Positions 1 through 6,764 of a stretch of 10,138 nt of DNA are shown here, piece after piece. A program made the translations under genes and the position numbers. Source of the stretch: Deltaproteobacteria bacterium (lineage in GTDB: Bacteria; Desulfobacterota; Binatia; UBA9968). Position 1 is the stretch's first letter. Every line of letters begins with the position of its first letter. The notes beneath the pieces were generated by a model that saw only the letters and a list, made by a program, of their open reading frames with translations, was not told the origin of the DNA and made no database searches. The DNA lies in contig JACPFH010000052.1 in NCBI GenBank assembly GCA_016183075.1, positions 1-10,138 on the forward strand, written 5' to 3'.

Positions 1-162
1 GACCCTGGAGCGAAGGGATTGGGAGTCCCGGATCGCTCATTTCGCAGTACGGCATCAGTTTCGTTGAATTCCTATGGCGGGGATAGTAAGGTAACGGGAA
101 AATTCATCGCGGTGACGGGGACAGGCACGCAAGCGAGCCAGTCCCCTTGCGAAGGTATCCTA
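1..162. other. Leader upstream of lysS, no recognisable gene
   Basis: I could not assign a gene to this stretch. Frame 1 is open from the window edge into lysS, but its translation resembles nothing I know and it would need a TTG start at 19. Frame 2 closes at the stop at 65-67 and frame 3 at the stop at 84-86; neither tail resembles the end of release factor RF2 (prfB), the gene I would expect upstream of lysS in this kind of gene order. The only clear structure is the REP-like hairpin at 117-146. Confidence 0.5.
117..146. repeat. REP-like hairpin upstream of lysS
   Basis: The left arm GGGGACAGGC (117-126) is the reverse complement of the right arm GCCAGTCCCC (137-146) except for one A/A mismatch; the loop is 10 nt (127-136). 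The preceding bases GGTGAC (111-116) complete a string that I recognise from memory as resembling REP elements mobilised by REP-associated tyrosine transposases (RAYT) in many environmental genomes. No transposase is in the window, so this would be a non-autonomous copy. It ends 4 nt before the lysS Shine-Dalgarno, so in RNA the hairpin could affect lysS translation; that role is inferred. There is no T-run after it, so it is not an obvious terminator. Confidence 0.55.
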
Positions 163-1644
163 ATGGATGATCTAACGGAACAGGTGGAGGTGCGGCGGCA
201 GAAGCTCGAGAAGCTGAAGGAGTTGAGCATCCCGCTTTACCCGAACGATTTCAAACCCAGCCATGTAAGTTCTCAGATCATTGCCGAGTTCGGTTCTTTG
301 ACCGGGGATCAACTGAGCGCGCTCACGACGGCCGTTTCTCTGGCGGGACGGATCATGTCGATTCGTTCCTTCGGTAAGGCGTCCTTCTTCCACCTTCAGG
401 ACCGCAATGGGCGAATTCAAGTTTACGTTCGCCGCGACCGCTTGGGAGAAGAGGGATACCGGCTGTTCCAGTCCCTGGACATCGGCGACATCGTCGGGGT
501 TCAGGGCCAACTGTTTCTGACCAAGACGAAAGAATTGACTTTGGCGGCGCAAGGGTTGAGGCTTCTGTGTAAGTGCCTGCGCCCCTTGCCGGAAAAGTGG
601 CACGGCCTTGCGGATGTCGAGGCCCGATACCGCCGGCGTTATGTGGACCTCATGGTGAATCGCGAAGTCAGGGACCTATTCGATAAGAGGTCCCGAATCA
701 TCCGGCTGATCCGGCGCTTTTTTGAGGAGAGGGATTTTCTCGAGGTTGAGACGCCGATGATGCAGTCGATCCCCGGCGGGGCGGCGGCCCGGCCCTTCAT
801 CACCCACCACAACGCTTTGAATATGGATCTTTATTTGAGAGTCGCGCCGGAGCTGTTTCTCAAGCGTCTCCTGGTCGGAGGGCTGGAGCGGGTTTTCGAG
901 CTGAACCGGAACTTTCGCAACGAGGGGATCTCCGTCCGGCACAATCCGGAGTTTACCATGCTCGAATTTTACCAGTCCTTTGCGACGTACGAGGATCTGA
1001 TGAGCCTGACGGAAGAGCTGTTCACGACCGTAGCCAAAGAGGTGTCGGGCTCGCTTACGCTTTCCTACGGCGGGAGCCCGATCGACCTCACGCCTCCGTG
1101 GCGGCGCCTGACGCTCATCGGCGCGCTGGAGGAACACGGCGGCGCGAAGCGCGCGGAACTGGAAAGCCTGGAAGGGCTGCAGGCGTTTGCGCGCAGGCGC
1201 GGGATCGCGTTGGATCCGGGACTTCCCTACGGCAACCTGCTCGTGGAAGTTTTCGAAGAGGTTGCGGAGCCTGGCCTCATTCAGCCGACCTTCGTCGCGG
1301 GTTATCCGCTGGAGGTTTCGCCTCTGGCAAGGAAGAACGACGCCGATCCGTGCCTGGTGGATCGTTTCGAGCTTTATATCGGCGGTAGGGAACTCGCCAA
1401 TGCCTTTTCCGAACTCAACGACCCGCTCGATCAGCGCGAGCGGTTGCTCAAGCAGGCGGAGAGCCGCAGCGCGGGCGATGATCTGGCCCAGGCCATGGAC
1501 GAAGACTTTGTGCGCGCGCTGGAGTACGGCATGCCGCCGGCGGCGGGAGAAGGAATCGGCGTCGATCGAATGGTGATGCTGTTCACGGATTCTCCATCCA
1601 TCCGGGATGTGATCCTGTTCCCGCTGCTGCGGCCGGAACGCTAA
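163..1644 (+). CDS. lysS: Lysyl-tRNA synthetase, class II (LysRS)
   Basis: Charges tRNA-Lys with lysine in the cytoplasm using ATP. The protein is 493 aa, close to the usual ~500. An N-terminal helix (about residues 1-35, ending near PNDF) leads into an OB-fold anticodon-binding domain (about 55-160; AGRIMSIRSFGKASFFHLQD), followed by the class II catalytic domain. Motif 1 is around FLEVETPMM with SIPGGAAARPF. Motif 2 is FRNEGIS (251-257) with HNPEFTMLEFY just after it (E263). The lysine-site segment GGRELANAFSELNDP is at 407-421, and motif 3 is GVDRM (466-470) followed by IRDVILFP. I chose ATG 163 because it has a good Shine-Dalgarno (GAAGG, 151-155, 7 nt away) and gives the normal family N-terminus; an in-frame TTG at 19 would add 48 unlikely residues that read through a repeat hairpin. 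It is separated from lolC by a 181-nt repeat-filled gap, so it may be its own transcription unit. Function is very secure. Confidence 0.97.
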   Translation: MDDLTEQVEVRRQKLEKLKELSIPLYPNDFKPSHVSSQIIAEFGSLTGDQLSALTTAVSLAGRIMSIRSFGKASFFHLQDRNGRIQVYVRRDRLGEEGYRLFQSLDIGDIVGVQGQLFLTKTKELTLAAQGLRLLCKCLRPLPEKWHGLADVEARYRRRYVDLMVNREVRDLFDKRSRIIRLIRRFFEERDFLEVETPMMQSIPGGAAARPFITHHNALNMDLYLRVAPELFLKRLLVGGLERVFELNRNFRNEGISVRHNPEFTMLEFYQSFATYEDLMSLTEELFTTVAKEVSGSLTLSYGGSPIDLTPPWRRLTLIGALEEHGGAKRAELESLEGLQAFARRRGIALDPGLPYGNLLVEVFEEVAEPGLIQPTFVAGYPLEVSPLARKNDADPCLVDRFELYIGGRELANAFSELNDPLDQRERLLKQAESRSAGDDLAQAMDEDFVRALEYGMPPAAGEGIGVDRMVMLFTDSPSIRDVILFPLLRPER

Positions 1645-1656
1645 GCGAGCAGCTAT

Positions 1657-1680
1657 TAAGGAGTTCATAAGTAAGAGAAC
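1657..1680 (-). repeat. Left flank of inverted 7-bp repeats (lysS-lolC gap)
   Basis: Read on the minus strand this stretch has the same heptamer-like words as the run before lolC (TATGAAC, CTCCTTA, CTTAC). The 9-mer GAGTTCATA at 1661-1669 is a perfect inverted match to TATGAACTC at 1832-1840 inside the lolC start. The two flanks therefore bracket the palindrome at 1708-1789. Function is unknown. Confidence 0.5.
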
Positions 1681-1707
1681 AGGGCCGGCCGAAAAGCTCA
1701 CCGTTTA

Positions 1708-1789
1708 CCCTTCGACTGGCTCAGGGCGAACGGTAGGGGGAATCGAAACTTTTCATGATTCCCGTTCATGCTGAGCTTGTCGAAGCATG
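1708..1789. repeat. Long imperfect palindrome, TTCGAC/GCTCAG family
   Basis: TTCGAC (1711-1716), GCTCAG (1719-1724) and GAACGG (1728-1733) on the left are matched in reverse complement by CCGTTC (1762-1767), CTGAGC (1771-1776) and GTCGAA (1779-1784) on the right, with small mismatched spacers. A further inner pair, GGGAATC (1738-1744) and GATTCCC (1757-1763), overlaps the GAACGG pairing partner by two bases, so the two pairings compete at the tip. The words TTCGACnnGCTCAG and GAACGG match a dispersed palindromic repeat that I remember from many unrelated bacterial genomes. No T-run follows, so a terminator role is possible but not shown. Confidence 0.65.
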
Positions 1790-1803
1790 TCGTGTTACTA
1801 ATG

Positions 1804-1838
1804 AACTCACTACTGACTCCTTACTATGAACTATGAAC
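1804..1838 (+). repeat. Five 7-bp units running into the lolC start codon
   Basis: The units are AACTCAC, TACTGAC, TCCTTAC, TATGAAC, TATGAAC, end to end, each ending in AC. The last two units are identical and contain the lolC start codon (ATG at 1826), so the first codons of lolC are repeat sequence. This resembles the short tandemly repeated heptamers described in cyanobacteria in type, not in sequence. It displaces any normal Shine-Dalgarno for lolC. Confidence 0.6.
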
Positions 1839-3076
1839 TCTTCATTGGTCTGCGCTACCTGCGCGCGCGCCGGCGCGAGACCTTCATCTCTCTTATTACA
1901 GTGATATCGGTCCTCGGGGTCATGATCGGGGTGATGACCTTAAACGTGGTCATGGCCGTTATGACCGGCTTCGAAGAAGTTTTGCGGGACCGGCTGCTCG
2001 GCATCAACGCCCATGTAGCTCTGGTCAAGGCCGGGGGTTTCCTGACCGGGTACGAGGGGCTGATCGATCAAGTTCTGAAGGAGCCGGGTGTCGTTGCCGC
2101 CACGCCGTCGGTCCAGGGGCAAGTCATGGTCACCGCCGGAAACCGCGTCTCGGGGGTGGTCGTGCGCGGGGTCGATCCGGACCGGGTGGGTAAGGTCATC
2201 GATATCCAACGCTTCATCAAGGAAGGGAGCCTCGAGGCCTTGAAGACGCGCCGCACGGTCGAGATCGATGGCCGATCGGTGTCTCTTTCGGGTATCATTC
2301 TGGGTTCGCGCTTGGCGGGACAATTGGGGGTGATGGTGGGCAGTCCGGTCCAGGTGGTTTCGCCTCTGGGGACGCCCACGGCAATCGGTCTCGTGCCGAA
2401 GGTGCGGCGCTTTTTCGTCGCGGGTGTCTTTGATTCGGGCATGCAAGAGTACGACGCGACACTGGTTTACATGAGCCTGGCCGATGCGCAGGGCTTCTTC
2501 GAGTTGGGCGATGCAGTGAGCAGCGTCGACATCCGGGTTGCCGACGTTTTTCGGGCTCAATACGTTGCTCAGGGCATCCAACGGCGGCTCGGGCTTCCTT
2601 ACTGGGCGGAGGATTGGTCGCGGCTGTGGCCCAATCTCTTTTCCGCGCTGCGGCTGGAGAAGACCGTCTACTTTCTCGTGCTCCTGCTCATGGTGATCGT
2701 CGGGGCGTTCAATATCATCTCGACCCTGATCATGACGGTGATGGAGAAAAGGAAAGATATCGCAATCCTTCAGTCCATGGGTGCGACTAAGCGAAGCATT
2801 CGGAGAATTTTCCTGATCAAGGGATGTGTTATCGGGACCGTCGGGACCCTCCTCGGCGTCCTGTTCGGTTACGTCCTGTGCCTGTTGATCGCGCGGTATC
2901 AATTCATCGAGCTGCCGAAAGACGTGTTTCTCATCTCGACGGTGCCCGTGCGCATCTATGTCGGCAATTTTGTACTCGTGGGTCTCGCGTCCATATTGAT
3001 TTCTCTTTTGGCCAGCCTCTATCCCGCCCGGCACGCCGCGAGGTTAGACCCTGTTGAAATCATCCGATATGAATAG
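1826..3076 (+). CDS. lolC: Lipoprotein-releasing ABC transporter permease, LolC/LolE family
   Basis: Inner-membrane permease that, with the ATPase encoded next door, extracts mature lipoproteins from the inner membrane and hands them to the periplasmic carrier LolA. The 416 aa fit the family. The N-terminal YELFIGLRYLRARR is the family signature. Four membrane segments are visible: about 20-46, 281-306, 330-355 and 375-403. The large periplasmic MacB-type domain lies between the first two. MEKRKDIAILQSMGAT (306-321) is the cytoplasmic coupling region that contacts the ATPase, and the end, ARLDPVEIIRYE, is also typical. ATG 1826 is the only start compatible with the family N-terminus, because an in-frame TGA lies at 1814-1816. 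No Shine-Dalgarno is visible; the leader is heptamer repeat. Only one permease is present here, so it may act as a homodimer (as in LolF systems), or a partner may lie elsewhere; LolC and LolE cannot be told apart from sequence alone. Confidence 0.93.
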   Translation: MNYELFIGLRYLRARRRETFISLITVISVLGVMIGVMTLNVVMAVMTGFEEVLRDRLLGINAHVALVKAGGFLTGYEGLIDQVLKEPGVVAATPSVQGQVMVTAGNRVSGVVVRGVDPDRVGKVIDIQRFIKEGSLEALKTRRTVEIDGRSVSLSGIILGSRLAGQLGVMVGSPVQVVSPLGTPTAIGLVPKVRRFFVAGVFDSGMQEYDATLVYMSLADAQGFFELGDAVSSVDIRVADVFRAQYVAQGIQRRLGLPYWAEDWSRLWPNLFSALRLEKTVYFLVLLLMVIVGAFNIISTLIMTVMEKRKDIAILQSMGATKRSIRRIFLIKGCVIGTVGTLLGVLFGYVLCLLIARYQFIELPKDVFLISTVPVRIYVGNFVLVGLASILISLLASLYPARHAARLDPVEIIRYE

Positions 3077-3746
3077 CCTTCTTCGAGTCGAGGATCTGCA
3101 TAAAACGTTCGTTGAAGGCGGCGAGGAAATCCACGTGCTGCGGGGACTTCACCTGGAAATGGGCCCGGGAGAGCGGGTCGCGATTGTCGGGGAGTCGGGC
3201 GTTGGCAAAAGCACTTTGCTCCACATCTTGGGCGCCCTCGATCGCCCGAGCAGCGGCAAGGTGATCTTTCAAGGGCAGGAGCTTTCCGGCCTGGACGACG
3301 AGGCCTTGTCGCAACTGCGTAACCGAGAGATCGGCTTTGTTTTTCAGTTCCATTATCTATTGCCGGATTTCGATGCCCTGGAGAATGTCATGCTCCCCGC
3401 GCTGATCCAGGGCTGGGAATGGGAGAGAGCGCGCGCGGCCGCGCTAAAACTCCTCGACGTCGTCGGTCTCAAGGACCGTGTGTCCCACCGACCGGGGAAG
3501 CTCTCCGGAGGGGAGCAGCAGCGCGTGGCCGTGGCCCGTTCGGTCATTCTTGAGCCCCGGCTGATTCTCGCCGACGAGCCCACGGGAGACCTGGATCCGC
3601 ATACGGGCGAGGAGGTTCAGGAGCTTTTGTTCCGGCTGAACGAGGAGCGAGGGGCGGCTCTGGTGGTAGCCACCCACAACCGGAGCTTTGCCGGGAGGAT
3701 CGGAACCCAGATGGAGCTTCGCGACGGTTGCCTGAGGCGATTTTGA
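3069..3746 (+). CDS. lolD: Lipoprotein-releasing system ATP-binding protein LolD
   Basis: Cytoplasmic ATPase that powers the LolC/E permease. The 225 aa match LolD (about 230). In order: Walker A GESGVGKST (41-49), a Q-loop in VFQFHYLLPDFDALENVMLP, ABC signature LSGGEQQR (145-152), Walker B LILADE (165-170, catalytic E170), D-loop GDLD (173-176) and H-loop histidine H203 in ATHN. The LLPDFDALENVMLP stretch is characteristic of the LolD/MacB branch. ATG 3069 is chosen because it gives the standard MNSLLRVEDLHKTF start; a TTG at 3054 would add five residues. The start overlaps the end of lolC by 8 nt (ATGAATAG) and has no clear Shine-Dalgarno, so translation is probably coupled to lolC. MacB-type or FtsE-like ATPases are relatives, but the permease partner makes LolD the firm choice. 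Confidence 0.95.
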   Translation: MNSLLRVEDLHKTFVEGGEEIHVLRGLHLEMGPGERVAIVGESGVGKSTLLHILGALDRPSSGKVIFQGQELSGLDDEALSQLRNREIGFVFQFHYLLPDFDALENVMLPALIQGWEWERARAAALKLLDVVGLKDRVSHRPGKLSGGEQQRVAVARSVILEPRLILADEPTGDLDPHTGEEVQELLFRLNEERGAALVVATHNRSFAGRIGTQMELRDGCLRRF

Positions 3747-3760
3747 CAAGTGGGTTTTCC

Positions 3761-3789
3761 TTTACAAAAGTGGGCGGATTTGCTACAAA
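3761..3789 (+). promoter_or_regulatory. Possible sigma-70 promoter for the bamA cluster
   Basis: TTTACA (3761-3766, one mismatch to TTGACA), a 17-nt spacer, and TACAAA (3784-3789, four of six to TATAAT) preceded by TG at 3781-3782 as in an extended -10. It lies in the 88-nt AT-richer gap between lolD and bamA, the best place for a promoter in this part of the window. Read from sequence only; the match could be chance. Confidence 0.35.
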
Positions 3790-3834
3790 AAACCATTCTA
3801 AGGGACTTTCCCCAATGAAGGCGGCAGCGCGCGC

Positions 3835-6204
3835 ATGAAACGACCGGGTTGGTTTACTTTATTTGCCCCCTTTCTTTTTCTTTTTTGCTCTCTATCTATC
3901 GGTCTCGTTTTCGGCGCTCAGCCCCAGGAGAGCGTGAAGCTCGAAGGAATTCGCATCCAGGGGAATGTGCGCGTGGAGGAGGACGGCATTCGAATCTACA
4001 TCCGAGCGCGCCCCGGGGTCCCTTTCGATCCCGCCGTCGTGGACCAGGATGTCAAGGCCATCTACCGGATGGGCTTTTTCGATGACGTTAAGGCCGAGCT
4101 GTCTCCGGACGGTGTTTTGACCTACACGGTAAAAGAGAAGCCCTATGTCCGTGAGGTCAAGATTCAGGGTAACGAGCAGGTGAGCAAGGAAAAGATCGAA
4201 ACTGCGCTGGGGGTCAGCGCCAGAACCATCCTGGATCGGGTCAAAATCTCTGAGGGCATACAGAAGGTCAGAAAGCTCTATCTCGAACAGGGATACGTGA
4301 ATGCCCGGGTGGACTTTGCCGTCTCCCAGGAGGCAAACAACCAGGCCGTCGTCCTTGTCGATATCTCGGAGGGACGGCGGCTGTTGATCGAGAGGGTATC
4401 GTTCGAGGGGAACCACGCCTTTGCCGATCGCGAGCTAAGAGGCTTGATGTCGACCAAGGAGCGCTGGTTTCTTTCCTTTATCACCAACCGCGGAGTGTTG
4501 GATCATGATGTGCTCACCAACGATGTGGCTATTCTCTCCTCTCATTACTACGACCATGGCTATATCAATCACAAGATCGACGAGCCCGTGATTTTGCGCC
4601 AGCGCGACGGCCTGGAGGTCGTAATCCGCATCGAGGAAGGCGAGCCTTACCGGGTGGGGAAAGTGGAGATCGGCGGCGACTTGATCGAGCCGGGCGAGGC
4701 GCTGCTCAAGAAGGTCAAGCTCACGACGGGGCAGATTTTTCGCGGCAGCCGGCTGCGCGAAGACATTGCCACGTTGACGGAACTCTACACCGACCGGGGA
4801 TTCGCTTTCGCTCAAGTCGAGCCGAATACCCGGGTTCACGGGCAGGAAAAAAATATCGACGTGGCCCTGGTCATCAACCGCGGCCCGCCGGTCTATTTCA
4901 ACCGGGTCGCCGTCTCCGGCAACACGAAAACGCGGGATAAAGTTGTTCGCAGGGAGCTGGTGGCGGAGGAACAGGATCTCTTTTCCGGCAAGAGAATCAA
5001 GGAGAGCCGCAACGCCCTGCAGCGCACCGGCTACTTCGAAGATGTCCAGTTGACGACGAGAAAGACGGATCAGCCGGACACCGTGGACCTGCTCGTGGAC
5101 GTCAAAGAGGGACCCACCGGAACGTTCAGTATCGGCGCGGGGTATAGCAGCGGCGATCAGTTCATATTTACTACCTCCATTTCGGAGCGGAATCTTTTCG
5201 GGAGGGGGCAGGGTGTCAGCGCGAGCTTTGACCTGGGCACGCGGCGCCAAGATTTCATTTTGGGCTTCACGGAGCCGTACTTTTACGATACGCCGCTCAC
5301 CCTCGGCGTGGATGCGTTCAATACCATGCGTGAATTCAACGACTTCGACGAGCGGCGGACCGGCTTCGGCGTGCGGACAAGCTATCCGCTGAAGCGCCTC
5401 GGCCTTCCCTTTCTTCGCCGCCTTGACGGCGATCCAACCTATGAGCGGCCGCGCTATGTTTACCATCCGCTCCTCGAGTACATGCGCGGCGGAGTGGCGT
5501 ACGAGCTGACCCGGGAGAAGATCAGCGGCGTCTCAAATTCCGCGCCGAGCACGATTCGGGATGAAGAGGGAACCTCGCTGACCAGCAGTGTGACGCCGAG
5601 TCTCCGCTACGATAGCCGGGACCATTTCTTTAGCCCGACCGAAGGGACTTCTTCGGAACTGGCCATGAAATACGCAGGGCTCGGCGGCGACAGCAACTTC
5701 CTCAAAACCGACGTCAGAGGCCGTTGGTATTATTCTTTTCTCAAAGACCCGCAATGGGGCGGGACCTATACCCTCGCTTTGGGCGGGACCTTGGGTTACG
5801 GGGTCGGATTTGAAACCCGGCCCAGTGGTAAGAAAGACCTGCCGCTTTTCGAGCGTTACTTTCCCGGTGGCATGAACTCCGTGCGCGGTTTCGCGGAGCG
5901 GAGCTTGGGACCCCGGGAGGGCAAAGACGTCGTCGGGGGAGACAAACAGGCCGTCCTGAACGCTGAGATATTGTTTCCGATCATGGAGCAATACGGGCTT
6001 CGGGGGGTCGCCTTCTTCGACATGGGTCAGGCGTTCGCGAAGTCCGATGGATTCGACCTGGGCGATTTCAGGAGATCGATCGGAGCGGGGGCTCGCTGGC
6101 TTTCCCCGTTTGGTCCCCTCCGTGTTGAGTTTGGATTTCCTCTCAATAAACAGTCGGGAGACGACACCTCGGTGGTCGGTTTCTCTCTTGGCGGTCAACC
6201 GTAG
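3835..6204 (+). CDS. bamA: Outer membrane protein assembly factor BamA (Omp85)
   Basis: Central subunit of the BAM complex, which folds and inserts beta-barrel proteins into the outer membrane. The 789 aa start with a signal peptide (about 1-28, hydrophobic run PFLFLFCSLSIGLVFGA). Five POTRA domains follow at roughly 34-102, 103-180, 183-266, 271-350 and 353-428, each opening with a strand such as IRIQGN, VKIQGN, VSFEGN, VEIGGD or VAVSGN. The 16-strand barrel starts near residue 429 (GTFSIGAGYSSGDQ). The hallmark VRGF of loop L6 is at 683-686, within FPGGMNSVRGFAERSLGPR. A charged and proline-rich stretch around 520-545 looks like an enlarged loop. The C-terminus is odd: it ends GFSLGGQP, without the usual terminal Phe or Trp of the beta-signal. 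The Shine-Dalgarno is weak (GAAGG at 3817-3821, 13 nt from the ATG). It begins the tight run of envelope genes and is 32 nt from skp. Confidence 0.96.
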   Translation: MKRPGWFTLFAPFLFLFCSLSIGLVFGAQPQESVKLEGIRIQGNVRVEEDGIRIYIRARPGVPFDPAVVDQDVKAIYRMGFFDDVKAELSPDGVLTYTVKEKPYVREVKIQGNEQVSKEKIETALGVSARTILDRVKISEGIQKVRKLYLEQGYVNARVDFAVSQEANNQAVVLVDISEGRRLLIERVSFEGNHAFADRELRGLMSTKERWFLSFITNRGVLDHDVLTNDVAILSSHYYDHGYINHKIDEPVILRQRDGLEVVIRIEEGEPYRVGKVEIGGDLIEPGEALLKKVKLTTGQIFRGSRLREDIATLTELYTDRGFAFAQVEPNTRVHGQEKNIDVALVINRGPPVYFNRVAVSGNTKTRDKVVRRELVAEEQDLFSGKRIKESRNALQRTGYFEDVQLTTRKTDQPDTVDLLVDVKEGPTGTFSIGAGYSSGDQFIFTTSISERNLFGRGQGVSASFDLGTRRQDFILGFTEPYFYDTPLTLGVDAFNTMREFNDFDERRTGFGVRTSYPLKRLGLPFLRRLDGDPTYERPRYVYHPLLEYMRGGVAYELTREKISGVSNSAPSTIRDEEGTSLTSSVTPSLRYDSRDHFFSPTEGTSSELAMKYAGLGGDSNFLKTDVRGRWYYSFLKDPQWGGTYTLALGGTLGYGVGFETRPSGKKDLPLFERYFPGGMNSVRGFAERSLGPREGKDVVGGDKQAVLNAEILFPIMEQYGLRGVAFFDMGQAFAKSDGFDLGDFRRSIGAGARWLSPFGPLRVEFGFPLNKQSGDDTSVVGFSLGGQP

Positions 6205-6226
6205 CCTTTCTGAATCTCTTTCGTTT

Positions 6227-6231
6227 GGAGG
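6227..6231 (+). promoter_or_regulatory. Strong Shine-Dalgarno fixing the GTG start of skp
   Basis: GGAGG at 6227-6231 is 5 nt before the GTG at 6237. This decides the start: an in-frame TTG at 6225 would place the ribosome binding site inside the coding region and spoil the signal peptide's basic start (MKKGW). Confidence 0.75.
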
Positions 6232-6236
6232 TTTCC

Positions 6237-6764
6237 GTGAAAAAAGGGTGGGTAGTTTATCTGTTGCTGCTTCTTGCAGCGCCCGCTTGGGCGCAGGAGA
6301 AAGTCAAGATCGGCTACATCGACCTGCAGCGCGCCATCACCGAGTCGCAGGCTGGCAAAAAAGCCAAAGAGCGGTTTGAAGCGGAGGTCAAGAAAGCCGA
6401 GGCGGATCTCTTGAAGGAGCGCCAAGAGGTCGAGCGGCTTAAGAGCGATTTTGACAAGCGCAATCCTTTGCTGAAAGAGGAGGAGCGCAGGAATTTGGAG
6501 AAGGAGGTCCAACGGCGTTATCTTGGCTACCAGCGCACGATGCGCGAGTATCAGGAGGAGCTGCGCCAGAAAGAGGGCGAGATGACGAGCCAGATCCTCA
6601 AGGAGCTGGAGAAAGTCGTGGCCGAGGTAGGTAAAAACGAAAAGTTCATGCTGATTTTCGAGCGCGCCCAGTTGCTCTACAGCGACCAGGGTATCGACAT
6701 CACGAATAAGGTCATCCAGTTGTACAATAGCCGTGGCCCGGCGAAGGGCGCAAAAGGGAAATGA
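6237..6764 (+). CDS. skp: Periplasmic chaperone Skp/OmpH family
   Basis: Periplasmic holdase that binds unfolded outer-membrane proteins after Sec export and delivers them to BamA, its upstream neighbour. The protein is 175 aa with a GTG start. A clear signal peptide is present (residues 1-19, MKK then a Leu run, cleavage at AWA|QEK). The mature protein begins KVKIGYIDLQRAITES, the typical OmpH first strand (VGYVDLQ). It is followed by a long charged helical region (about 38-130, rich in E, K, R and Q with heptad character) that would form the two coiled-coil tentacles. The body returns with KFMLIFERAQLLYSDQGIDITNKVIQLYN, the conserved closing segment (DIT..V). The tail is short and basic (GPAKGAKGK). 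Its stop overlaps the lpxD start (ATGA, 6761-6764), so the two are translationally coupled. In E. coli the same bamA-skp-lpxD order holds. Confidence 0.93.
   Translation: MKKGWVVYLLLLLAAPAWAQEKVKIGYIDLQRAITESQAGKKAKERFEAEVKKAEADLLKERQEVERLKSDFDKRNPLLKEEERRNLEKEVQRRYLGYQRTMREYQEELRQKEGEMTSQILKELEKVVAEVGKNEKFMLIFERAQLLYSDQGIDITNKVIQLYNSRGPAKGAKGK

Noticed and set aside
64..92. Possible lysS promoter (TTGAAT, 17 nt, TAAGGT)
   Set aside because: The -10 matches only three of six bases and nothing else supports it.
19..162. N-terminal extension of LysS from a TTG start
   Set aside because: The 48 extra residues do not resemble LysRS, pass through a REP-like hairpin, and a good ribosome binding site serves the ATG at 163.
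676..1701. Long minus-strand reading frame opposite lysS
   Set aside because: It lies antisense to a well-conserved gene, its translation resembles no family, and long antisense frames are expected in GC-rich coding DNA. The same applies to minus-strand frames at 1940-3034, 4435-5466, 6983-7861 and 8164-9027.
1708..1789. Rho-independent terminator for lysS
   Set aside because: The palindrome can fold but no run of T follows either end, and the sequence fits a dispersed repeat better.
3747..3834. Repeated ACAAGTGGG / ACAAAAGTGGG words before bamA as a regulatory tandem repeat
   Set aside because: Only two imperfect copies are seen; too little to call a site.
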